Of a stretch of 64,000 nucleotides of DNA, positions 57,201 through 64,000 are shown one piece after another. A program made the translations under genes and the position numbers. The notes beneath the pieces were generated by a model that was given only the letters and a program-made list of their open reading frames with translations, was not told the origin of the DNA and made no database searches. Each line of letters begins with the position of its first letter. Positions within the stretch are counted from its first letter, which is position 1. This DNA comes from Notospermus geniculatus (Eukaryota; Nemertea; Pilidiophora; Heteronemertea; Lineidae): contig NMRB01000883.1 in the NCBI GenBank assembly GCA_002633025.1, positions 91,686-155,685 of the forward strand. The letters are read 5' to 3'.

Positions 57201-57838
57201 AGTCATCCCGAGTCATGGGTACCGCAAAATTCGCTAACGCCAAGACGTATGCGGAGAGTTTTCTCCATGCGATGAACATTGGTGCCGGCCACGACATTGT
57301 GGGCATGGGGTCGTTTGCTCACGCGACTTACCCTTTGCAAATTGCGGGTCACTACCAGAAGAAATTCTTCCTGACGCAATTTGTAAAACAACTGCCGCTC
57401 TTGACAAGCAATCAGCTGGACGTTACAAACTTTTTAAGGTATGTTTTTCTCACTTGGTGGAAGCACAAGTAATTGATCAAGTATTAAGCGCGTTGTAATT
57501 GATCAAGTGAGCGCTAAATGAGTTCCTCCTTGAGTTCCCAAGAAACGTTTCTGGAGAGACAGGTGGGTTGTAAAGTGAAGCGCGTTGAAACAGTTGAAAA
57601 CACTGAAAAGCACGCCACTTTATTATTACATTTACTCGTCCGATCAACTTTTAGGAGCTGCCAGTCCCTGTATAACACATATCATCGAAGGAACGTTCCA
57701 GAGGTCCTGGTAATCTTTGGTTCTGGCCAAAAGGGAACTGAGGACAAGGGCTACACAATTGTCGAGCAGATAAAATGGTGGTGGGCCAGAGGTGTACGGG
57801 TCTACTACATCAGCGCCGGCCGTGTGGACAGAACTGCC
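51280..57838 (+). CDS. Secreted protein with PAN-like domain, microexon linker and vWA domain (3' end lost)
   Basis: Exons: 51280-51343 (signal peptide MWAQFALLLMYLAANADC), 52141-52380, 52908-52931, 53438-53455, 56729-56746, 57177-57438 and 57655 to about 57838. Exon 2 has five or six cysteines in a PAN/apple-like pattern (LCAQTCDKQSYCKGFYM, then TCQMTYDVC). Three tiny phase-1 exons encode 8, 6 and 6 residues of linker. The vWA part begins SFLLLVESSRVMG and continues to VLVIFGSG and ARGVRVYYISAG. The usual MIDAS DxSxS is VESSR here, so metal binding is doubtful. The last exon runs into the Gypsy element, where a stop follows after TALG. Between exons 4 and 5 lies the long inverted-repeat element. 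Whether it is expressed intact depends on the 3' end, which is not visible. Confidence 0.7.
51535..51911. mobile_element. Adjacent and nested fold-back elements in one intron
   Basis: 51535-51687 is a fold-back with arms starting GGCTTAGCGCACATGTCCGAC. Directly next, 51690-51911 has ends AAGCCGTGTTTACCT / AGGTAAACACGGCTT, and inside it 51768-51845 is a third palindrome with arms GCCGCACACGGAGGGCAATT. All three are non-coding. Confidence 0.8.
52640..52853. mobile_element. CAGGCGCGGATC-ended MITE with G/C homopolymer runs
   Basis: The ends CAGGCGCGGATC and GATCAGCCCCTG match the type at 31159-31331. The single N at 52814 lies in a C run, so it is probably a homopolymer ambiguity. Confidence 0.6.
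53099..53324. mobile_element. MITE with TGGGCCGATTTTTTAAACGAT ends
   Basis: The left end TGGGCCGATTTTTTAAACGA is answered on the right by an inverted copy ending AAAAAATCGGCCCA. It sits between microexons 1 and 2 of the PAN-vWA gene. Confidence 0.75.
54718..55293. other. Assembly gap (576 N)
   Basis: A run of N inside the inverted-repeat element; most of its coding part may be in it. Confidence 0.99.
55294..55614 (+). pseudogene. Broken 3' end of a transposon-associated gene with a cysteine-rich tail
   Basis: Right of the gap one frame reads VKRAHYQATVWRSLEENNP, resembling a domain I associate with transposon-linked proteins of marine invertebrates and fish. The expected cysteine-rich C terminus follows but is spread over more than one frame (a KC/CKC segment, then CTIFCACCGTGCC up to a TAG near 55612). 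At least one frameshift, or assembly errors beside the gap, break it. It is read as a relic. Confidence 0.5.
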
Positions 57839-60800
57839 TTAGGGTAGTTTTTCTCTCTTCAAGGCTTGTTGTTCTAGCCTGGTCTGGGCTCGTCCTAGAG
57901 CGTCCTGCATTCTTGCGAAATGGAGAGAAATCCACTCATCTGGGTCTCTTGAGTCTTCTTCTGGGTTTGCCGGTAGCAATTGATCCACTGGTAACCGTGG
58001 CTCTAACCCTAGAAAAAGAAAATAAGGAGAATAACCAGTGCTCTCATGAGGAGCTGCATTATATGCGAAGACAAGTTCAGGTAAATAAAGAGGCCATTTC
58101 TTCTTCTTATCTGGTGCTAGAGTCCGCAGAAGGTCATGCATGGAACGATTGAACCTTTCCGCCTGTGCATTTCCCTCTGGATGATAAGGAGTGGTTCGAC
58201 TTTTCTTAATCCCATACATAGCACATAGTCCTTTGATGATCTGAGCTTCAAAACAGCGTCCCTGGTCACTATGGATTCTACCAGGAATACCATACTTCAG
58301 GAACCATTCCTTTAGTAGCACCTTGGCGACTGTCTTAGCAGTTTGATCTTTCGTTGGTATGGCCTGTGTCCACTTGGTGAACACATCTGTCATCACAAGC
58401 ACATTTTCTGTACCATCAGTGGCTGGCTCCAACACCGTGAAATCAATAGCGAGTACCTCTAGTGGTCGGCTAGCTAACAAGTGACCCATTTTAGGTCTGA
58501 CCTTGCATTGACCTTTGGCTAGAAGACATCTTTGGCACTCCTTACATTTCTGCTCCACATCGGAAGCAAGTTTTGGCCAATAATACCTACCCCTAACCAA
58601 TCCTGTGGTGCGCTCTATCCCCTGATGGCCTGACTCATCATGCAGGAGCTTCAGCACCTGTACCTTTAAACACTCTGGCATGAGTAGTTGTTTGATTGTT
58701 CTACCGTTATTCTCTACTTGCCTGTAGAGGATCCCCTCGACCTCCACAAGTCTATCCCATTGTCGGACAAGTGTTTTTACCCCTTTTGACAGTTGTCTAA
58801 GCTCCCTGGAGTTTGGCTTTTTCCCTTCCCTCCAGTAATCAAGGAGCTGACGAATTTCTGGGTCTGCATCCTGCAGTTTCTTTAACTCTTCTGCAGAGTA
58901 GGATGGCAGTGGGCTCATCGCCACACCCTGAGAAAAGATACTTGCCTCTACTTCTGTCTGAGCGGAAACTATCATAGCCTCCGCCAGAGCCTCATGGAGT
59001 TCATGGGGAAGTTTAGAACTTCCTACAATTTGTTCAAACTGAGTAGTTATGTCGTCCTCTGACATGACTTTCCAATCCAGTTTGGGCGGATCATGCCTGC
59101 GGCTGAGTGCATCAGCTGCACCGTTCTTCTTACCTGACCTGTACTTGATGGAGAAATTGAACTGGGCTAATTGAGATACCCACCTCATTTCTGTAGCATT
59201 CAGTTTGACTTTGTGGATATACGCTAATGGGTTGTTATCGGTCAGCACTTCAAATATTCCCCCTAGTAGATACTCTCTGAACTTCTCGGTCACAGCCCAT
59301 TTGAGAGCTAGCAGCTCTAGCTTCATGGAACTGTAGTTCCGGTCATTCCTCTCGGAAGGTTTCAGGCTTCGGCTAGCGTATGCAATTACCACCGTTCTGT
59401 CTCCCTGTTTCTGTGACAAAACTGCGCCTAGCCCGCTAAAACTTGCATCCGTCTCCACAATGAATGGTTTTCCAAATAGTGGATAACCTAGCAGTGGCGC
59501 AGACGTCAAACAGTTCTTCAGTGTCTCAAAAGCTTCAGTACATCTCAAATTCCACTTCTCCTGAAACTCAGCATCAGACTTCGGTCTGTGCGAAGATGCG
59601 TCAGTGCCATCCTTGTTTCGCTTACCTTTCTTCTTCGGACCACCTAACAGGTCATGCAACGGAGCTGCTATTGAACTGAAGTTTTGGACATGCCGCCTAT
59701 AAAAGGAAGCGAGGCCCATAAATGAACGTAATTGCTTCTCAGACTTCGGTACTGGCCAATCCCGGATTGCAGCAATCTTCTCCGGATCTGTTGCAATTCC
59801 AGCTTCACTTACCACATGACCCAAGTACTTCAACGACTTCTTGAACAAGTGGGTCTTACTCAACTTGATTTTGAGGCCATACTCAGCAAGTCTCTTAAAC
59901 ACAAATTCCAGTCTTTCCAACATCTCATCAAAGGTACGGGCGAAGACAAGTATATCATCTAGATATATGATTAGGGTCTGCAAATTCTGGTCTCCTAAAC
60001 ATGCTTGCATTAGGCGTGAGAATGTACTGGGGCTATTACACAGGCCCATAGGCATACGGGTATATTCCCATAAGCCTGCAGAACCTACCCTTACCGCAGT
60101 CTTGTGCATGTCCTCCTCCTCAATGGCCACCTGTAGAAATCCATGGGCCAAATCAATTGATGAAAAATACTTAGCTCCATTCAAAGCTTCAAGGGCTTCA
60201 GTGATCCCGGGGAGGGGGTGCGCATCTTTGACAGTTTTAGCATTCAACCCTCGCCAGTCACCACAGACTCTTATTGTCCCATCAGGTTTCTTCACGACAA
60301 CAATAGCACTGGCATAAGGCGATGTGCTCTTGCGAATGATACCAGCCTTTGATTGTGTGTCAATATACTCACGGACTGCCTCCCATTGGTGTGGGGGTAT
60401 CCTGCGGTGTGGGACTTTAATGGGAATGTCATCAGTTGTCTTAATCTGGTGTTTGATTTTGTCACAATAACCAAGATCATGGTCACCCTTACTGAAAACA
60501 CGTGCATACTTACCTATCAAGGTCGTAAGTCTCCGCTTCTCATCTGGGGACAGATCCGACCCAACGTCAATGTCCGAAATTAGGGCTTTCCCTAATTCAT
60601 AGTGCCTCTTGCACTGCCTCTTGCTCTCATTTGAGTCTACATGTATATCAGCGGGAGGTTGTGCACCCCCGACTTGTATTTCATTCATACTTACCTCCTG
60701 AACTTCACATGGGTCATTGGCTACTAACTCATAAGTAACCAGTTGGCCGAGGATAGCCTTCCTGGGGATATAGGCATCCTCCTCACTAAAATTTGCGATT

Positions 60801-61477
60801 TGTACATATGTGCGACCATTCTGAACTGTAGACAAGGTGGAAGCCACTCTAAGGCCTTTAGGTAAAGCCTTGTCCTCAGTATAGACCCGCTCCACAAGTG
60901 CATTATATGGTAAATTCCTAATTAACATGGGCGCAGTTGCCTCTATCTTCCTGGCGGTACCTGCAGGAATCAACGCGGGTTCCGTACCAGCTAGGCGCAC
61001 ATACCCAAGACGCCCATCCGTGTTTTGGCACTTGCTTTGCTCTCTTCCTTCCATTTCCAGGTTATATAACTCTAAGACCTGATGCCAGGCGTCCCTAGTG
61101 GCATCTCTGGGTACCTTATCCCTAGACCTACCTCTTTCCTCTCCAATGTGTAGATTGACTGGTTGTAATATATTACTCCCAATTACCCCTGGCACATCTC
61201 TCTTTTGTGCCGCAAAATGTGAAGGATGTGAATCATCTTTATCCTTCACTACCAAAAATCCCATCTTAGGGTACAGATTACCTAATATTGTGACATCTAC
61301 TTCTACGTACCCAATGTATGGAACACTCCAACCGTTGGCAGCAGTTATTGATATGAAACTTGAGGTATCATGGAGGCCATACTTACCCTCGAGATGTTCC
61401 CTAAAGAAACTCTCCGTAATGGTGGATACCTGGGAACCGGAATCCAGGAGACATTTCAGTTCCACATTATCTATCAT
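57839..61477 (-). CDS. pol: Gypsy Pol (protease, RT, RNase H, integrase)
   Basis: From the first ATG the frame is 1212 residues, but the true start is by frameshift from gag, since the frame is open upstream of the ATG to the shift site. The aspartic protease active-site DSG is at 12-14. RT has the SIDL aspartate at 442 and YLDD at 505-508. RNase H acidic residues are D677, E721, D747 and D789. The integrase zinc finger is H946, H951, C978 and C981, and the catalytic triad D1012, D1071 and E1107 has DD35E spacing. The protein stops about 100 residues after the catalytic glutamate, without a GPY/F-type end or chromodomain. All catalytic residues are present, so the copy looks young, but its truncated end argues against current mobility. 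Confidence 0.93.
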   Translation of the reverse strand: MIDNVELKCLLDSGSQVSTITESFFREHLEGKYGLHDTSSFISITAANGWSVPYIGYVEVDVTILGNLYPKMGFLVVKDKDDSHPSHFAAQKRDVPGVIGSNILQPVNLHIGEERGRSRDKVPRDATRDAWHQVLELYNLEMEGREQSKCQNTDGRLGYVRLAGTEPALIPAGTARKIEATAPMLIRNLPYNALVERVYTEDKALPKGLRVASTLSTVQNGRTYVQIANFSEEDAYIPRKAILGQLVTYELVANDPCEVQEVSMNEIQVGGAQPPADIHVDSNESKRQCKRHYELGKALISDIDVGSDLSPDEKRRLTTLIGKYARVFSKGDHDLGYCDKIKHQIKTTDDIPIKVPHRRIPPHQWEAVREYIDTQSKAGIIRKSTSPYASAIVVVKKPDGTIRVCGDWRGLNAKTVKDAHPLPGITEALEALNGAKYFSSIDLAHGFLQVAIEEEDMHKTAVRVGSAGLWEYTRMPMGLCNSPSTFSRLMQACLGDQNLQTLIIYLDDILVFARTFDEMLERLEFVFKRLAEYGLKIKLSKTHLFKKSLKYLGHVVSEAGIATDPEKIAAIRDWPVPKSEKQLRSFMGLASFYRRHVQNFSSIAAPLHDLLGGPKKKGKRNKDGTDASSHRPKSDAEFQEKWNLRCTEAFETLKNCLTSAPLLGYPLFGKPFIVETDASFSGLGAVLSQKQGDRTVVIAYASRSLKPSERNDRNYSSMKLELLALKWAVTEKFREYLLGGIFEVLTDNNPLAYIHKVKLNATEMRWVSQLAQFNFSIKYRSGKKNGAADALSRRHDPPKLDWKVMSEDDITTQFEQIVGSSKLPHELHEALAEAMIVSAQTEVEASIFSQGVAMSPLPSYSAEELKKLQDADPEIRQLLDYWREGKKPNSRELRQLSKGVKTLVRQWDRLVEVEGILYRQVENNGRTIKQLLMPECLKVQVLKLLHDESGHQGIERTTGLVRGRYYWPKLASDVEQKCKECQRCLLAKGQCKVRPKMGHLLASRPLEVLAIDFTVLEPATDGTENVLVMTDVFTKWTQAIPTKDQTAKTVAKVLLKEWFLKYGIPGRIHSDQGRCFEAQIIKGLCAMYGIKKSRTTPYHPEGNAQAERFNRSMHDLLRTLAPDKKKKWPLYLPELVFAYNAAPHESTGYSPYFLFLGLEPRLPVDQLLPANPEEDSRDPDEWISLHFARMQDALGRAQTRLEQQALKREKLP

Positions 61478-61575
61478 TACTTTGGCATAGGGACACTTCC
61501 CTATGGCCCTTCCACATATGGAGCCCCTCTCAATACCCCTATCGGCCGCTGCCTGGCTCCCATTGGCAGAAGCCC

Positions 61576-62736
61576 CTATTGGTTTAAAGGCACTTCACTG
61601 GCGTCCGCTTTCCCAGCATCTTTGCCCTGATTCTGTTGCTGGCGGTCGCCAACATTGGCGTAGCCCCTAAAATTGGGTCGCCTACCACCTCTACCTCTAT
61701 AACCGGTGCCTCGACCCCTTGGGGTCTGCGTGGCCCCTGACTGGCCATCACGTTGAGGGCAATCCCGCTGAAAGTGCTCAGGGGAGCCACACCGGAAACA
61801 CTGTTTGTTGTAATAGTAATTACCGGTACTTGTCGAACTACGCTGAGACTGCAGGTCTTTCAGTGTTTTATTCAGAGTATCTAGTTGTTTCTGCATTGTC
61901 TCATTCTGCTTTTTAAGCTCGGAGAGCAAAGGTTGATTTGTAGAAATTTCATTTGTACTCACTTTGGCTTTCTTCGCAGGCTCCTTGTGATCGGGCGCGG
62001 TTCCCTGTCGGGTCCACTCACTGGCCCACTCTCGTAGTTCGAAAAACGACCCTTTCCGTTCCCGCCACCAACGTAGTGCTTCTTTCTGGAGCACGGGGTC
62101 TTTGACACCATCCACTAGCTGGGACTTCATGGCCTCGTCTCTCTCCTTCTCCAGTGGGGGGTCCATCTGTTCCATCCGTTTGTGCAGGCGAGTTAGGGCA
62201 TGCGAAAACTGCAGAATTGTCTCGCCCTCCTGCTGCACCCTGGAATAGAACCTTCTGCGCAACTGAGGCAGAGTCTCAGAAAATTCGAAGACCTCCCGTA
62301 GGATCTTGAAAATCTTGTCTGGGGTGTCTACAGAATCTGACGGCCTACTTTCGATTTCGGTCCGCGCGTCACCCCCAAGATGGTCTCTTATGTATTTGAC
62401 CGCATCTTTATTGTTAAGGTCCCGAGATGATATGACACCTCGGACGTCCCCAATCCACTCATCAACTTCGGGATCACGGGACGATGGTTTGGGGGCCCCT
62501 CTGAGCCGCTCAACTTTCCGGTCATTTGCAACATAAACAACTGGTTTAACAGGGGCGGCCGCTTTCGGTTCGCTTAACTCCTTCACCTTACCATGGAGTT
62601 CCTTAGCTTCCTTTTCTAATTCTGACCTCTTCTCCTCAGCTGCTACTCGCCCTGCCTTGGCCTCATCCAAGTCGGAGCGGAGTTCTGCGAGCCGTGTCTT
62701 TAACTCTTCCACGGACAGGTCACCATCATCAGCCAT
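61576..62736 (-). CDS. gag: Gypsy Gag (386 aa) with CCHC zinc knuckle
   Basis: A coiled-coil-rich N terminus (residues 5-55) is followed by a capsid-like region (EVDEWIGDVRG near 90-100, then a LPQLRRRFYSRVQQEGE stretch near 156-172). A single CCHC knuckle lies at C313, C316, H321 and C326, and an RG-rich tail follows. The capsid region resembles the PNMA-type Gag domain domesticated in vertebrates. The stop TAG lies just two codons past the frameshift heptamer. Confidence 0.9.
   Translation of the reverse strand: MADDGDLSVEELKTRLAELRSDLDEAKAGRVAAEEKRSELEKEAKELHGKVKELSEPKAAAPVKPVVYVANDRKVERLRGAPKPSSRDPEVDEWIGDVRGVISSRDLNNKDAVKYIRDHLGGDARTEIESRPSDSVDTPDKIFKILREVFEFSETLPQLRRRFYSRVQQEGETILQFSHALTRLHKRMEQMDPPLEKERDEAMKSQLVDGVKDPVLQKEALRWWRERKGSFFELREWASEWTRQGTAPDHKEPAKKAKVSTNEISTNQPLLSELKKQNETMQKQLDTLNKTLKDLQSQRSSTSTGNYYYNKQCFRCGSPEHFQRDCPQRDGQSGATQTPRGRGTGYRGRGGRRPNFRGYANVGDRQQQNQGKDAGKADASEVPLNQ
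61582..61588 (-). promoter_or_regulatory. -1 ribosomal frameshift heptamer TTTAAAC between gag and pol
   Basis: In the gag frame the heptamer splits as T|TTA|AAC, the canonical X-XXY-YYZ slippery arrangement, and lies just before CAA TAG. A -1 slip enters the pol frame, which is open from here on. Downstream GC-rich sequence with GGAGCC/GGCTCC pairing could form the stimulating structure. Confidence 0.85.
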
Positions 62737-64000
62737 TTTACTAACTCACTGGTAGCACTTAATGAAAAAAAATTAATCAACTTCCCACATTCAATTCAAC
62801 TGACAGATTAAAATTAACCCGATGTAGAGGGACGTTAACCTGCCCTGATTCACTCGAAATTTACAAGGATTGAAACATATTTCTCGATGGCATATCCGTT
62901 GTAAAAGTGGCAGTAACACTCAATGCACATACATACAGCTGCAAAGGAAAGGGTTAGCTTGATATAAACAACACAAAATGTTCATCACAGGTTGATTTCG
63001 TCTCTTTGTTGCTGTCTCATAGTCCCTTTTCACCACCAGTTGTTATCTACCATCCGTGCTGTTGATCCTTAGTCACCATCCGTTCTGCTGTTGCCTGACT
63101 GTGCTGTTTGTTCCTGCATCCATTCACCATCATCAGCTACACATCCTGTGACTGCATGTCCCTGTACCGTCATCAGCATCCAGACTGCTACTGACAACAC
63201 ACCACTCTTTGCTCCGTTATTTGGGTCAGGAAGACATCAAGCTGCACCACGACTCAGGAGTTCACGTGACCTTCCATTGGCAGAGTTCCAATCCTAGTGA
63301 TGCCCCTAAGTTTGCCTTGCTCTACTCTCACTGTTATATCCCAATCAACAATGTTCTATTCCGCTGCCAGACAAGCCTGTGACTTTGCCCATCCTGCCGA
63401 CAACGCCATTTGTGACCCGAGGGCCAGGTCCTTTTTCCGATGGGCTAGCTAAGTACACAGGACAAAGTCTTAATGTTCAATATATATGTTTATTCCCATC
63501 ATTGTGTGAGTTCATCAATAATTCATCGTATATAATACACAGAGTACAGAGTAGAGTCCCAAGGCGTAACTTAGCACACGAGAAAAAGAAAAGAAAGGGG
63601 CATCACTAAATGTGATCTGAAAAACATGAAAATTTAAATTGTCTTAGTACCTCTGTCACTATCAAACACATGAACAGTAATCCAAACACTTAACTCCAAT
63701 TAGTTACACTAGCTTAAACTTAACTCAGGGATACCTAACTGCTGTCAGTGGAACTAACTACAGGATAGCCCATATAATAACCCTTAAAATGAATCTTCAT
63801 AACCTGCTAATCTCACAACTCCCAATATGCAAGAATATACAAAGTTATGTCATCAACCTTTTCTGTGCACTTATTTGTACTCCTTGTACTGCACTTATCT
63901 CAATGTACATTTTCTTCTCTTGGCCAATATTCTCTTATTCTCCTATCTTAGCTTAAGACATTCAACTTAGCCTGTGAAGTACTAAAGTTTGTCCTAGTTA
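62737..64000 (-). other. Gypsy leader and probable 5' LTR side
   Basis: No gene is seen. A 5' LTR and primer-binding site are expected here but could not be placed without a second LTR. Inverted copies of TAGTGATGCCCC occur at about 63297-63308 and, as GGGGCATCACTA, at about 63597-63608, with further mirrored words (CCTTG, CTCTACTC) between; their meaning is unclear. Confidence 0.4.

Larger units (their letters stand above)
57839..62736 (-). mobile_element. Ty3/Gypsy retrotransposon, gag and pol intact, 3' end missing
   Basis: Gag and Pol frames are open over 4.9 kb on minus, in the Ty3/Gypsy order protease, reverse transcriptase, RNase H, integrase. The element ends abruptly at 57839 against the vWA exon. 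The usual region after the integrase core, polypurine tract and 3' LTR are not there. The 5' LTR should lie above 62737, but with only one side present I cannot delimit it. Confidence 0.9.

Noticed and set aside
59841-60317. 158-residue frame on plus inside pol
   Set aside because: It is the antisense shadow of the reverse transcriptase region.

Overview
This is animal nuclear DNA: intron-rich genes with GT-AG splice sites, tRNA-like SINE fragments, many short inverted-repeat elements and a Ty3/Gypsy retrotransposon. The gene content (TUBGCP3, PCID2, a P4-ATPase, a TRAPPC14/C7orf43 homologue, a WDR73 homologue, a PAN + vWA secreted protein), the dispersed AGGCCTA motif and the strong divergence between duplicated segments point to a highly heterozygous marine invertebrate, probably a deuterostome. 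I cannot name the species. Genes were reconstructed exon by exon from splice sites, reading phase and similarity to remembered vertebrate proteins; no search was run.

Layout. 0-0.8 kb: one exon of an ATP11-type flippase (minus). 5.9-15.4 kb: TUBGCP3 (plus), with exons 12-17 present twice. 16.9-34.7 kb: PCID2 (minus), convergent with TUBGCP3. A block of about 9.6 kb holding the TUBGCP3 3' end and most of PCID2 is present twice in tandem (about 14576-24218 and 24219-33656). The first copy has a 5'-truncated PCID2. The second has a 5'-truncated TUBGCP3 tail and a nearly complete PCID2. Each PCID2 copy is associated with two small intronless genes of one unrecognised family (A on minus, B on plus), with matching TATA/initiator promoters. 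36.3-40.3 kb: TRAPPC14 homologue (plus). 43.9-46.5 kb: a secreted histidine-rich repeat protein I do not recognise (plus). 46.6-49.4 kb: WDR73 homologue (minus). 51.3-57.8 kb: a PAN + vWA secreted protein (plus), interrupted by a DNA element with long inverted repeats. 57.8-62.7 kb: a Gypsy element on minus, cut off where it meets the vWA exon. 62.7-64 kb: its leader side.

The ATP11, TUBGCP3 and PCID2 genes also lie together on human 13q34, so this part looks like an old gene neighbourhood. The most unusual observations are the A/B gene family nested in PCID2, an AT-AC U12-type intron in PCID2 and a second U12-like intron in WDR73, the tripled phase-1 microexon in the PAN-vWA gene, a canonical -1 frameshift heptamer between gag and pol, and the novel secreted repeat protein. 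Several duplications have a single N at their junction and may be unmerged haplotypes rather than real duplications.
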